64,000 nt of DNA from Streptomyces cucumeris. GTDB taxonomy: Bacteria; Actinomycetota; Actinomycetes; Streptomycetales; Streptomycetaceae. Both the position numbers and the translations under genes were made by a program. Under the pieces are notes generated by a model, which saw only the letters and a program-made list of their open reading frames with translations, was not told the origin of the DNA and did no database searches. The stretch is from the NCBI RefSeq assembly GCF_024295805.1, contig NZ_JANCLX010000011.1, forward strand, positions 1 through 64,000, written 5' to 3'. Positions 1-10,703 of this stretch are shown here, in pieces. How positions within the stretch are numbered: position 1 is the first letter of the stretch; each line of letters begins with the position of its first letter.

Positions 1-281
1 AGCGCACCAGCAGCCGAGGTGAAGTACTTCTGCGCCGCCTCCAGATGCTGCGGCAGTTTGCTGGTGGCGGTCTTGAAACCCTCATTCGCCGCACCGGTCC
101 AGTTCATCAAGGACAGATCGCTGAGCTTGTCCTCACCGTCCTTGAACGCCCCCGCATACGCACGAAGCTTGACCGCCAGAGCCTCAACCGTCCCCGGCGA
201 ACCAGGAATCACATCCGACGGCTGCGCATGAGCGGGTATGCGCTCGGCCGCCCCACCCTCCATGGCGTCCTTCTGCGTCAT
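1..281 (-). CDS. WXG100-like / putative T7SS-secreted protein, N-terminal part
   Basis: An open frame on the minus strand begins at an ATG at 281 and runs off the left edge, so about 93 residues are visible. The start has a good ribosome site (AAGGAA, about 7 nt upstream). The segment from about residue 30 reads as an alpha-helical pair with the turn 'NWTGAANEGF', resembling the WXG turn of ESX/T7SS-associated Streptomyces proteins. The family usually carries a helical N-terminal region in front of a variable or toxin C-terminus, which lies outside the window. Assignment rests on this helical pattern only. It is divergent from the acyl-CoA operon. Confidence 0.6.
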   Translation of the reverse strand, partial: MTQKDAMEGGAAERIPAHAQPSDVIPGSPGTVEALAVKLRAYAGAFKDGEDKLSDLSLMNWTGAANEGFKTATSKLPQHLEAAQKYFTSAAGA

Positions 282-736
282 GCGATCGTTCCTTTTCCGC
301 CGACGCTGCTGCCGTCCACCCGGCAGCCGTCACCCGGCTTCGGGCCGTCCGGCGCCGAAACGCCTCTGTCATGCACGGACACTGATCCGCTCCCCCCTGT
401 ACACCGACGGCGCACCGACCCGTCGACCGCTCCGATCGAGCCATCGAGACCATTGCCGCAGTCTCACCCGGAACAGGACGCCATTACCGTCTTGTTGGTT
501 TCGCCGCAGGTCGTGGCGCAGCACACATCCGCGGACCGTGCCGACGGCTTCCTTCGCACCGGTCCGGCGGATGTCCGAACGTCGATCCCTCGCTCCGGGT
601 TCCCGGAGGCTCGACGGGGCGCTCCCGGGGGTGTGGCCATGACCGAAAATCATGCAAGCATGCTTGATTGTTTCTCTCGGTGCTGCCACGCTCACTCCCG
701 ACGCCCGCACGACACCCCCGACGACGGGAGCCACGC
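282..736. promoter_or_regulatory. Divergent intergenic region upstream of the acyl-CoA operon
   Basis: No convincing gene lies in these 455 bases between the T7SS-like gene and the TIGR03084 gene. It must hold the promoter of the eight-gene operon and of the leftward gene. The distinct element is an AT-richer palindrome at 655-666, listed separately. The rest is GC-rich sequence with no clear -10/-35 pair. Confidence 0.55.
655..666. promoter_or_regulatory. Candidate TetR-type operator CAAGCATGCTTG
   Basis: A perfect 12-bp palindrome CAAGCATGCTTG lies 70 bp upstream of the first operon gene, flanked by an imperfect extension (AATCATG on the left, ATTG on the right). Such palindromes near catabolic acyl-CoA operons are typically bound by the TetR repressor of the same operon, here encoded at 10700-11326. 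The link is inferred from position and symmetry. Confidence 0.5.
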
Positions 737-1531
737 GTGTCCGATACGGAAGCCCTGCTCGGCGATCTGCGCGCCGAGGGGGACGAGGTGGACGGTCTGG
801 TGGCCGGGCTCGACGACACGGGGTGGCGGACCCCGACCCCCGCGCCCGGCTGGACCGTCGCGCACCAGATCGCCCACCTCGCCTGGACCGACGAACGCGC
901 CGCGCAGGCCGCGCTCGATCCGGACGGGTTCGCGGCGGAGGTGCGCAAGGCACGGGCGGCACCGGGCGGGTTCGTGGACGAGGGCGCGGATCAGGGCGCC
1001 GCACTGCCGCCCGCGGAACTGCTGCGGCGCTGGCGGGACGGGCGCGAACGGCTGTGCCGGACGCTCGCCCAGGCACCCCCGGGCGCCCGGCTGCCCTGGT
1101 ACGGGCCGCCGATGAGCGTGAAGTCCATGGCCACCGGACGGCTGATGGAGACCTGGGCCCACGGGCAGGACATCGCCGACGCCCTCGGCGCCCGCCGCGC
1201 CCCCACCGCCCGGCTGCGCCATGTGGCGCTGATCGGGGTCCGGGCGCGGGGCTACACATACGCGGCGCGCGGACTGGAGCCGCCCGCCGAGGAGTTCCGG
1301 GTCGAACTCACCGCCCCCGGCGGCGGGGTGTGGACCTTCGGACCCGAGGACGCCGCACAGCGGGTGACCGGGGACGCCCTCGGCTTCTGTCTGCTGGTCA
1401 CCCAGCGCGCCCACCGCGCCGACGTGGCCGTGACCGCGTACGGCCCGGACGCCGATCGCTGGCTGGACATCGCCCAGGCATTCGCCGGACCGCCCGGAAA
1501 GGGCCGCCTGCCGGGCGGGGGTGCCGCATGA
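737..1531 (+). CDS. TIGR03084 family metal-binding protein (mycothiol-dependent MDMPI/DinB-like fold)
   Basis: This 264-residue protein starts at GTG 737, with the SD GGGAG about 9 nt upstream. It has the four-helix DinB/maleylpyruvate-isomerase-like layout with 'HQIAHLAWTDERAA' near residue 50 and 'METWAHGQDIADAL' near residue 140. These histidines are the usual divalent-metal ligands of the superfamily. TIGR03084 proteins are commonly the first gene of this operon in Streptomyces. Their reaction is not established, but relatives use mycothiol-dependent chemistry. The stop overlaps the ATG of the AtuA-like gene (ATGA), indicating translational coupling. Confidence 0.85.
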   Translation: MSDTEALLGDLRAEGDEVDGLVAGLDDTGWRTPTPAPGWTVAHQIAHLAWTDERAAQAALDPDGFAAEVRKARAAPGGFVDEGADQGAALPPAELLRRWRDGRERLCRTLAQAPPGARLPWYGPPMSVKSMATGRLMETWAHGQDIADALGARRAPTARLRHVALIGVRARGYTYAARGLEPPAEEFRVELTAPGGGVWTFGPEDAAQRVTGDALGFCLLVTQRAHRADVAVTAYGPDADRWLDIAQAFAGPPGKGRLPGGGAA

Positions 1532-3212
1532 CCGCCCCGCTGCGCATCGGCAACGCCTCCGGTTTCTACGGCGACCGGTTCGACGCCGTCCACGAGATGC
1601 TCACCGGCGGCCCGCTGGACGTCCTGACCGGTGACTATCTCGCCGAACTGACCATGCTCATCCTCGGCCGGGACCGGATGAAGGACCCCGGCCGCGGCTA
1701 CGCCACCACCTTCCTGCGGCAGTTGGAGAACACCCTCGGCCTCGCCGTCCAGCGCGGCGTACGGCTGGTCACCAACGCGGGCGGGCTCAACCCGGCCGCC
1801 CTCGCCGACGACATCCGCGCCCTCGCCGACAAGCTGGGCATCGCCGTGCGTGTCGGGCACGTCGAGGGCGACGATCTGCTCGCCACCCGCGACTGGGGCC
1901 CGGGTGTGCTCACCGCCAATGCCTATCTCGGGGGCGCCGGGATCGCCGCCTGCCTCCGCGGCGGCGCGGACGTGGTCGTCACCGGCCGGGTCACCGACGC
2001 CGCCCTCGTCACCGGCCCCGCAGCCGCCCACTTCGGCTGGGCCGCCGACGACTGGGACGCGCTGGCCGGGGCCGTCGTCGCCGGACATGTCCTGGAGTGC
2101 GGCACCCAGGCCACCGGCGGCAACTACGCCTTCTTCACCGACCACGACATCCGCCGCCCCGGCTTCCCGCTCGCCGAGATCGCCGCGGACGGCTCCAGCG
2201 TGATCACCAAACACCCGGGCACCGGCGGCGCCGTGACCACCGGCACCGTCACCGCCCAGCTCCTCTACGAGACCGCGGGCGCCCGCTACGCGGGCCCCGA
2301 TGTCACCGCCCGCCTCGACTCCGTCCGGCTCACCCCCGACGGCCCCGACCGGGTGCGGATCGACGGCGTGCGCGGCGAGGCGCCGCCGCCGACCCTCAAG
2401 ACCGGGCTCACCCGCCTCGGCGGCCACCGCAACGAGGTGGTCTTCGTCCTCACCGGCCTGGACATCGAGGCCAAGGCCGCGCTCGTACAGAGCCAGCTCG
2501 ACGCCGCGCTCGCCCGCCGCCGCCCCGCCGAGGTGCGCTGGACCCTGGCGCGCACCGACCACCCCGACGCCGCGGGGCAGGAGGAGGCCAGCGCCCTGCT
2601 GCGGCTCGTCGTCCGCGACCGGGACCCCGACACCGTCGGCCGCGCGGTCAGCGCCGCCGCCGTCGAACTGGCCCTCGCCAGCTACCCCGGCTTCCACGTC
2701 ACCGCCCCGCCCGGAAAGGCCTCCCCCTACGGCGTGTTCGAGGCGGTGGCGACCCCGGCCGACGCCGTCACCCACACCGCCGTCCTCCCCGACGGCACCC
2801 GTACGGCCATCCCCCCGGCGCCCGGCCACCAGGCCCTCGCCCCCGTCGGCGAACCCGACCTGCCACCGCCGCTCCCGTCCGGCCCCACCCGGCGCGCCCC
2901 CCTCGGGGCCGTCGCCGGGGCCCGCAGTGGCGACAAGGGCGGCAGCGCCAACATCGGCGTCTGGGCCCGCACCGAGGACGCCTGGCGCTGGCTCGCCCAC
3001 ACCCTCACCACCGAGCGGCTTCGCGCGCTGCTGCCGGAGACGGACGGGCTGCCCGTCACCCGCCACACCCTGCCCAATCTGCGCGCCCTGAACTTCACCG
3101 TGGACGGTCTGCTCGGCGAAGGCGTCGCCGCCCAGGCCCGCTTCGACCCGCAGGCCAAAGCCGTCGGCGAATGGCTGCGCTCACGCCACCTGGACATACC
3201 GGAGGTACTGCT

Positions 3213-3216
<4 letters not shown>
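1528..3216 (+). CDS. Acyclic terpene utilisation AtuA-like protein (DUF1446)
   Basis: This 562-residue protein matches the AtuA/DUF1446 family. A large N-terminal domain includes 'DYLAELTMLILGRD' near residue 35 and 'VTNAGGLNP' near residue 80. A C-terminal ferredoxin-like AtuA domain from about residue 465 carries 'ARSGDKGGSANIGVWA'. In Pseudomonas, atuA is needed for citronellol/geraniol breakdown next to geranyl-CoA carboxylase, but its biochemical role is unclear. Here it is coupled by ATGA to the gene before and GTGA to the carboxylase beta gene after, consistent with service to the same branched acyl-CoA pathway. Confidence 0.88.
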
Positions 3217-4808
<1,592 letters not shown>

Positions 4809-4813
4809 GGAAA

Positions 4814-6925
4814 ATGATCCGCTCCCTCCTGGTCGCCAACCGCGGCGAGATCGCCCGCCGCGTCTTCCGCACCTGCCGTGAACTCGGCATCGCCACCGTC
4901 GCCGTGTACTCCGACGCCGATGCCGACGCCCCGCACGTCCACGAGGCCGACGCCGCCGTACGGCTGCCGGGCGACGCGCCCGCGGACACGTATCTGCGCG
5001 GCGACCTCGTCGTCAAAGCCGCCCTCGCCGCCGGGGCCGACGCCGTCCACCCCGGCTACGGCTTCCTCTCCGAACACGCGGACTTCGCCCGCGCGGTGAC
5101 CGACGCCGGACTGGTCTGGATCGGGCCGCCGCCCGCCGCGATGGAGGCCATGGCCTCCAAGACCCGGGCCAAGGAGCTGATGCGCGAGGCCGGTGTCCCC
5201 CTCCTCGAACCCGGCGATCCCGACCGGGTCACCGCCGCCGACCTCCCCCTCCTGGTGAAGGCCGCGGCGGGCGGCGGCGGGCGCGGTATGCGGGTGGTCC
5301 GCGACCTCGACGCGCTCCCCGCCGAACTCGAATCCGCCCGCGCGGAGGCGGCGTCCGCCTTCGGCGACGGCGAGGTCTTCCTGGAGCCCTATCTGGAGGG
5401 CGCCCGCCACGTCGAGGTGCAGGTGCTCGCCGACACCCACGGCACGGTGTGGACGCTCGGCACCCGTGACTGCTCCCTCCAGCGCCGCCACCAGAAGGTC
5501 ATCGAGGAGGCCCCGGCCCCGGGGCTGAACGAGGCGCTGCGCACCGTACTGCACGAGTCCGCGGCGAACGCGGCGCGCAGCATCGGGTACGAGGGCGCGG
5601 GCACGGTGGAGTTCCTGGTCTCGGGCGACCGCGCGTACTTCCTGGAGATGAACACCCGGCTCCAGGTGGAGCACCCGGTGACCGAGGAGATCTACGGCCT
5701 GGACCTGGTGGCCCTGCAAGTGCGCGTTGCGGAGGGCGAACGGCTCGGAGCCGCTCCCGAGGCGGACGGACACGCGGTCGAGGCCCGGCTGTACGCGGAG
5801 GACCCGGGGCGGGGGTGGCAGCCGCAGACGGGTGTGATGCACCGGTTCGCCTTTGTGGGGGGTGAGCCGGAGCAGGGTGCCGGGGTGCGGGGCCGGGGCC
5901 TCCGGGGCGGCGGCCCTGGACCGGATATTTACGGCGCCGGTACCCGGAGAAGTGTGGTGAACCCCAGATTGGCGCCACAAATATCCGATAGCGTCCAGGA
6001 CCCCCACCCCTGCGACCCCGGCCCCTCCCGTCTCGTCGGCGGCTCTCCGCCCGGATTGCGGATCGACTCCGGGATCGTGGACGGTGACGGGATCGGCGTC
6101 CACTACGACCCGATGCTCGCCAAGGTCATCGTCTGGGCCCCCACCCGCGGGGAGGCACTGCGGCGACTGGCCCATGAGCTGGAGCGCGCGACCCTCCACG
6201 GCCCGGTGACCAACCGTGAGCTGCTCGTACGGTCCCTGCGCCACCCGGTGTTCACCGAGGGGCGGATGGACACCGGCTTCCTGGAGCGCCATCTCGACGC
6301 GCTGACGACGTCCGCGAGGGATGACGCCGCCCTGTCCGCCCTGGTGGCGGCGGTGGCCGACGCCAGTGACCGGCCGGGGTCCGTGGCCGGGCGACTGGGC
6401 GGCTGGCGCAACGTCGCCTCCCAGCCGCAGGTCAAGACCTACCGCGCGGAACCGGACGGCACCGAGCACGAGGTCCGCTACCGGCTCACCCGCGACGGTC
6501 TGGTGGCCGACCGGTTCCCGGACATCCGACTGGTGCGGGCCGATCCGCACCGGGTGGTCCTCGAAGCCGACGGTATCCGGCGGACGTTCGACGTGGCGGT
6601 ATACGGCGACCAGGTCCATGTGGACTCACCCCTGGGGTCCTTCGCCTTCACCGCCCTGCCCCGGTTCCCCGACCCCACCGCCCGTACGGAACCCGGCTCC
6701 CTGCTGGCACCCATGCCGGGCACGGTGGTCCGGGTCGCCGAGGTGGCCGTGGGGGACCGGGTCGAGGCCGGACAGCCGCTGCTGTGGCTGGAGGCCATGA
6801 AGATGGAGCACCGCATCACCGCACCCGCCGCCGGGGTCCTCACCGCGCTGCACGTGGCCACCGGCCGTCAGGTCGAGGTCGGTGCCCTGCTCGCGGTGGT
6901 GGCGGCGGAGGACGAACGCACCTGA
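4814..6925 (+). CDS. Acyl-CoA carboxylase alpha subunit (biotin carboxylase + BCCP) with an in-frame repeat insertion
   Basis: This 703-residue protein carboxylates its own biotin for the beta subunit. Visible are the biotin carboxylase N-domain, the ATP-grasp glycine loop 'KAAAGGGGRGMR' (about 149-160), 'EMNTRLQVEHPVTE' (about 279-292), the C-terminal BC segment 'DSGIVDGDGIGVHYDPMLAKV', and a C-terminal BCCP with 'EAMKMEH' (biotinyl Lys663). Residues about 361-412 do not belong to the family. They are encoded by a hairpin repeat (5893-6049) that splits the Biotin_carb_C domain between 'QTGVMHRFAF' and 'LRIDSG'. The frame stays open on both sides. Relatives are about 650 residues, so the excess is about 50. 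The enzyme may tolerate the insertion as a surface loop, but this is untested. Confidence 0.92.
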   Translation: MIRSLLVANRGEIARRVFRTCRELGIATVAVYSDADADAPHVHEADAAVRLPGDAPADTYLRGDLVVKAALAAGADAVHPGYGFLSEHADFARAVTDAGLVWIGPPPAAMEAMASKTRAKELMREAGVPLLEPGDPDRVTAADLPLLVKAAAGGGGRGMRVVRDLDALPAELESARAEAASAFGDGEVFLEPYLEGARHVEVQVLADTHGTVWTLGTRDCSLQRRHQKVIEEAPAPGLNEALRTVLHESAANAARSIGYEGAGTVEFLVSGDRAYFLEMNTRLQVEHPVTEEIYGLDLVALQVRVAEGERLGAAPEADGHAVEARLYAEDPGRGWQPQTGVMHRFAFVGGEPEQGAGVRGRGLRGGGPGPDIYGAGTRRSVVNPRLAPQISDSVQDPHPCDPGPSRLVGGSPPGLRIDSGIVDGDGIGVHYDPMLAKVIVWAPTRGEALRRLAHELERATLHGPVTNRELLVRSLRHPVFTEGRMDTGFLERHLDALTTSARDDAALSALVAAVADASDRPGSVAGRLGGWRNVASQPQVKTYRAEPDGTEHEVRYRLTRDGLVADRFPDIRLVRADPHRVVLEADGIRRTFDVAVYGDQVHVDSPLGSFAFTALPRFPDPTARTEPGSLLAPMPGTVVRVAEVAVGDRVEAGQPLLWLEAMKMEHRITAPAAGVLTALHVATGRQVEVGALLAVVAAEDERT
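5893..6049 (+). repeat. Hairpin repeat, copy A, translated inside the carboxylase alpha gene
   Basis: This 157-bp element is nearly identical in layout to copy C (15650-15806) and matches the inverted copy B (6924-7056). It has a palindromic core: arms at 5923-5938 (GGATATTTACGGCGCC) and 5971-5986 (GGCGCCACAAATATCC) pair with two mismatched positions. Weaker pairing continues outward through CCTGGAC on the left and GTCCAGG on the right. It contains no ORF of its own and no transposase, so it is a non-autonomous, MITE- or REP-like element. It is read in frame by the host gene. Confidence 0.9.
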
Positions 6926-7056
6926 GGGGCAGGGGTCGCAGGGGTGGTGTCCTGGACGCTATCGGATATTTGTGGCGCCAATTCCCGGTGCACCCCGCGT
7001 CTCCGGGTACCGGCGCCGTAAATATCCGGTCCAGGACGCCACCCCGGAGGCCCCGG
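6924..7056 (-). repeat. Hairpin repeat, copy B (inverted, intergenic)
   Basis: This copy lies in the opposite orientation between the carboxylase alpha gene and the acyl-CoA dehydrogenase gene. It contains both palindrome arms (GGATATTTGTGGCGCC and GGCGCCGTAAATATCC) and both CCTGGAC/GTCCAGG boxes. Its left edge coincides with the TGA stop of the alpha gene (6923-6925). It lacks the 22-bp tail CCGTCTCGTCGG...CTCTCCG shared by copies A and C. Folding in mRNA could affect readthrough to the downstream operon genes. Confidence 0.88.
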
Positions 7057-7117
7057 CCCCGCCCCGTGACATCGCACCGCACCCACCACGGCAGCACGCA
7101 CCCACGAGGAGCGGCAT

Positions 7118-8248
7118 ATGAACCCGATCACCACCGACACCCCCGAGCGCGCCGATCTGCGCGCCGCTGTCGCCGCCCTCGGCAAGGGCCACGGCGGCGA
7201 CATCAACGAGCTGTGGAAAGAGGCCGGAAAGCTGGGCTACCTCGGGATCAACCTCCCCGAGGAGTACGGCGGCGGAGGCGGCGGCATAGCCGAACTGTCC
7301 ATCGTCCTGGAGGAGTTGGGCGCGGCGGGCTGTCCGCTGCTTCTGCTCGTCGTCTCGCCCGCCATCTGCGGCACGGTCATCTCCCGCTTCGGTACCGAGG
7401 AGCAGAAGCGCCGCTGGCTGCCCGGTCTCGCCGACGGCAGCGTACGGATGGCGTTCGGCATCACCGAGCCCGACGCGGGCTCGAACTCGCACCGGATCAC
7501 CACCACCGCCCGCCGTGACGGCGACGACTGGGTGCTGACCGGCCGCAAGGTGTTCATCACCGGGGTGGACACCGCCGACGCCACGCTGATCGTGGGCCGC
7601 ACCGAGGATGCGCGGACCGGGAAGCTCAAGCCGTGCCTGTTCATCGTCCCCCGTGAGACACCCGGTTTCGCGTACCACCACATCCCGATGGAACTCGACT
7701 CGGACGAGCGGCAGTTCGAGCTGGTGCTGGACGACGTCCGGCTGCCCGCCGACGCGCTGGTGGGCGACGAGGACGCGGGGCTGCTCCAGCTCTTCGCCGG
7801 GCTGAACCCCGAGCGCATCATGACGGCGGCGTTCGCGCTGGGCATGGGCCGTTTCGCGCTGGCGAAGGCGGTGGACTACGCCCGGACCCGCCAGGTGTGG
7901 AAGGAGCCCATCGGTGCGCACCAGGCCATCGCACACCCGCTGGCGCAGGCGCATATCGAGCTGGAGCTCGCCCGGCTGATGACCGCGAAGGCCGCGTACC
8001 TGTACGACGGCGGCGATGACGCGGCGGCGGGGGAGGCGGCGAACATGGCGAAGTACGCCGCCGCCGAGGCCGCGGTGAAGGCGGTGGACCAGTCGGTGCA
8101 CACACTCGGCGGCAATGGGCTGAGCGCGGAGTACGGGCTGGCGCGGCTGATCACGGCGTCGCGGGTGGCGCGGATCGCGCCGGTGAGCCGGGAGATGATC
8201 CTCAACTTCATCTCGCACCAGACGCTGGGCCTGCCGAAGTCGTACTGA
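7118..8248 (+). CDS. Acyl-CoA dehydrogenase
   Basis: This 376-residue FAD-dependent dehydrogenase introduces the alpha-beta double bond in an acyl-CoA. Recognisable parts are the N-terminal helical 'GYLGINLPEEYGGGGGG', the substrate/FAD motif 'FGITEPDAGSNSHRITTTA' near residue 110, 'NPERIMTAAFALGMGRFAL' near residue 230 (Glu232 sits where isovaleryl-type enzymes keep their base; inferred), and 'QSVHTLGGNGL' near residue 328. The N-terminus 'LRAAVAALGKGHGGDINELW' looks 10-15 residues shorter than I recall for relatives. The start is supported by GGAG 7-10 nt upstream. It follows repeat copy B. Confidence 0.92.
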   Translation: MNPITTDTPERADLRAAVAALGKGHGGDINELWKEAGKLGYLGINLPEEYGGGGGGIAELSIVLEELGAAGCPLLLLVVSPAICGTVISRFGTEEQKRRWLPGLADGSVRMAFGITEPDAGSNSHRITTTARRDGDDWVLTGRKVFITGVDTADATLIVGRTEDARTGKLKPCLFIVPRETPGFAYHHIPMELDSDERQFELVLDDVRLPADALVGDEDAGLLQLFAGLNPERIMTAAFALGMGRFALAKAVDYARTRQVWKEPIGAHQAIAHPLAQAHIELELARLMTAKAAYLYDGGDDAAAGEAANMAKYAAAEAAVKAVDQSVHTLGGNGLSAEYGLARLITASRVARIAPVSREMILNFISHQTLGLPKSY

Positions 8249-8322
8249 GTCCGAACAGGCACGTATCGACCGGGGAGTTGGGCAGTGTCGACGGGAAGGT
8301 AATCGGATTCGAGGGGAACGCC

Positions 8323-9906
8323 ATGGTGCTGCACAGCGACTACCCGGATGTCCCGCCCGTCGATCTGCCCATCCACGAGGCCGTACTGGCCCGTGCGGCG
8401 GATGAGTTCGGTGAGCGGACCGCGCTGGTGGACGGGGTGACGGGGGCGAGCATGAGCTATGCCGCCCTCGACCACGCCTCACGGAGGATCGCGGCCGCCC
8501 TGGCGGAGACCGGGATCGGCAAGGGCGAGACGGTGGCGCTGCACAGCCCCAACTCGATCATCTACCCGGCGGCGTTCTACGGCGTGACGCGCACCGGTGC
8601 GACCGTCACCACGGTGCACACGCTGGCGACGGCGGAGGAGTTCGCCAAGCAGCTCAGGGACGCGGAGGCACGGTGGATCATCACCGTGTCCCCGCTGCTC
8701 GGAGTGGCCCGGGAGGCGGCCGAGCGGGCCGGCGGGGTGCGCGAGGTCTTCGTATGCGACGAGGCGAGCGGACACCGTTCGCTGCGGGAGATGCTCGCGT
8801 GCACCGCGCCGGAGCCGGTGGTGGAGATCGACCCGGTGGAGGACGTGGCGGTGCTGCCGTACTCGTCGGGGACCACGGGCACCCCGAAGGGGGTGATGCT
8901 GACCCACCGGAACGTGGCGACGAACCTGGCGCAGGTGGAGACGCTGGTGCCGACGCGCCCGGGCGAACGGGTGCTGGCGGTGCTGCCGTTCTTCCACAGC
9001 TACGGGCTGACGGCGCTGATGAACGCGCCGCTGCGCAACGGCAGCACGGTCATCGTGCTGCCGCGGTTCGATCTGGAGCAGTTCCTGACGGCAATCGAGA
9101 AGCACCGGGCGGAGGCGGTGTACGTGGCGCCGCCGATCGTGCTGGCGCTGGCGAAGCATCCGGCGGTGGAGGGGCGGGACCTGTCGTCGGTGCGGTTCGT
9201 ACTCAGCGCGGCGGCGCCGCTGGACGCGCGGCTGGCACAGGCGTGTGCCGACCGGCTGGGGCTGCCGCCGCTGCTCCAGGCGTTCGGGATGACGGAGCTG
9301 TCCCCGGGGTCGCACCTGGTGCCGCTGGACGCGCGGGACGTACCCCCGGGCACGGTGGGCCGGCTGCTGCCGAGCACCCGGATGCGCGTGGTGGACCCGG
9401 AGACGGGTCAGGACGTGGCGGTGGGGGTGGACGGGGAGATCCTGGTCCAGGGGCCGCAGGTGATGAAGGGCTATCTGGGCAGGCCCGAGGAGACCCACGC
9501 GATGATCGACGCGGAGGGCTGGCTGCGCACCGGGGACGTCGGACATGTGGACGCCGACGGCTGGCTGTACGTGGTGGACCGGGTCAAGGAGCTGATCAAG
9601 TACAAGGGTTACCAGGTCGCCCCCGCCGATCTGGAGGCCGTGCTGCTCACCCATGAGGACGTCGCGGACGCGGCGGTCATCGGGGTGGCCGACGGGGCGG
9701 GCAATGAACTGCCCAAGGCCTACGTGGTGCGGGTGCCCGGAGCCCGTGTCTCGGGGGACGACCTGATCCGTTACGTTGCCGGTCAGGTGGCCCCGTACAA
9801 GAAAGTGCGCAGTGTGGAGTTCACGGACGCCGTGCCGCGCTCCGCCACCGGCAAGATCCTCAGGCGCGAGCTGCGCGCCAGGGAAAGGAGTTCGACCGCG
9901 ACATGA
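8323..9906 (+). CDS. AMP-binding acyl-CoA ligase (4-coumarate-CoA ligase-like)
   Basis: This 527-residue adenylate-forming ligase activates a carboxylic acid with ATP and CoA. The P-loop motif 'YSSGTTGTPKGVM' lies at about 180-192, 'AFGMTELSP' near 323, 'GWLRTGDVGHVD' near 400, the hinge 'VDRVKELIKYKGYQVAP' after it, and the A10 lysine in 'SATGKILRREL' at Lys511. Streptomyces copies are usually named 4-coumarate-CoA ligase, but the substrate is likely an aliphatic or branched acid given the operon. ATG 8323 is chosen because GAGGGGA precedes it. The stop overlaps the next ATG (ATGA). Confidence 0.92.
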   Translation: MVLHSDYPDVPPVDLPIHEAVLARAADEFGERTALVDGVTGASMSYAALDHASRRIAAALAETGIGKGETVALHSPNSIIYPAAFYGVTRTGATVTTVHTLATAEEFAKQLRDAEARWIITVSPLLGVAREAAERAGGVREVFVCDEASGHRSLREMLACTAPEPVVEIDPVEDVAVLPYSSGTTGTPKGVMLTHRNVATNLAQVETLVPTRPGERVLAVLPFFHSYGLTALMNAPLRNGSTVIVLPRFDLEQFLTAIEKHRAEAVYVAPPIVLALAKHPAVEGRDLSSVRFVLSAAAPLDARLAQACADRLGLPPLLQAFGMTELSPGSHLVPLDARDVPPGTVGRLLPSTRMRVVDPETGQDVAVGVDGEILVQGPQVMKGYLGRPEETHAMIDAEGWLRTGDVGHVDADGWLYVVDRVKELIKYKGYQVAPADLEAVLLTHEDVADAAVIGVADGAGNELPKAYVVRVPGARVSGDDLIRYVAGQVAPYKKVRSVEFTDAVPRSATGKILRRELRARERSSTAT

Positions 9907-10703
9907 CCGACGCGCCTCAGCCGCTGGTGCGGCGTACCGACGCCCGCGGCATCACCACGCTGACCCTCGACTCCCCGCACAACCGCAACGCGCTCTCGGC
10001 CCGGCTGGTGACCGAGCTGCACGAGGCGCTGGCGGCGGCCGGGAAGGACGGGGACACCCGGGCGGTGCTGCTCACCCACACCGGCAACACGTTCTGCGCG
10101 GGCGCGGACCTGAAGGAGCCGCCGGCCACCACCGGCGCGCTCGGTCTGGTCGCACTGCTGCGGGCGATCGTGGAGCTGCCCAAACCGGTGGTGGCCCGGG
10201 TCGCCGGACATGTCCGGGCCGGGGGGCTCGGACTGCTCGGGGCCTGCGACATCTCGGCGGCGGGCCGGGGCTCCAGCTTCGCCTTCACGGAGGCGCGGCT
10301 GGGGCTGGCGCCCGCGGTGATCTCGCTGCCGCTGCTGCCCCGGCTGGATCCGCGCGCGGCGTCCCGCTACTACCTGACCGGGGAGAAGTTCGCCGCGGCC
10401 GAGGCGGCCCGGATCGGTCTGGTGACGCTGGCGGACCCGGACGGGGATCCGGACGAGTTGCTGGCCCCGGTGCTGGACGGCCTGCGCCGGGGCTCCCCGC
10501 AGGGGCTCGCGGAGTCCAAGCGGCTGGTGACGGCGGAGACGCTGCGGACCTTCGACCGGGATGCGGAGTCGCTGGCGGAGTTGTCGGCGCGGCTGTTCGG
10601 CTCGGCGGAGGCCCGCGAGGGGATGACGGCGTTCCTGGAGCGCCGGGACCCGCCGTGGGTGCCGGACGCGGCCGGTGGCGGCGCGGCGGGGGCGGGGCGG
10701 TGA
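9903..10703 (+). CDS. Enoyl-CoA hydratase/isomerase family protein
   Basis: This 266-residue crotonase-fold protein hydrates an enoyl-CoA. 'FCAGADLKEP' near residue 65 forms part of the oxyanion hole. 'GLGLLGACDISAAGRGSSFAFTEARLGLAPAV' (read in two halves, residues about 109-140) covers the second oxyanion glycine and the usual catalytic-glutamate region. It overlaps the ligase gene (ATGA) and the TetR gene (GTGA), so the three are translationally coupled. Together with the carboxylase and dehydrogenase it gives a nearly complete leucine/terpenoid-like acyl-CoA sequence. No HMG-CoA lyase gene is present here. Confidence 0.92.
   Translation: MTDAPQPLVRRTDARGITTLTLDSPHNRNALSARLVTELHEALAAAGKDGDTRAVLLTHTGNTFCAGADLKEPPATTGALGLVALLRAIVELPKPVVARVAGHVRAGGLGLLGACDISAAGRGSSFAFTEARLGLAPAVISLPLLPRLDPRAASRYYLTGEKFAAAEAARIGLVTLADPDGDPDELLAPVLDGLRRGSPQGLAESKRLVTAETLRTFDRDAESLAELSARLFGSAEAREGMTAFLERRDPPWVPDAAGGGAAGAGR

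Noticed and set aside
1252..3066. Very long antisense ORFs such as this 604-codon frame over the AtuA-like gene, and similar ones over the kinase and carboxylase genes
   Set aside because: They are mirror frames of GC-rich genes with Gly/Val/Ala or Arg/Pro-dominated sequence and no motifs.
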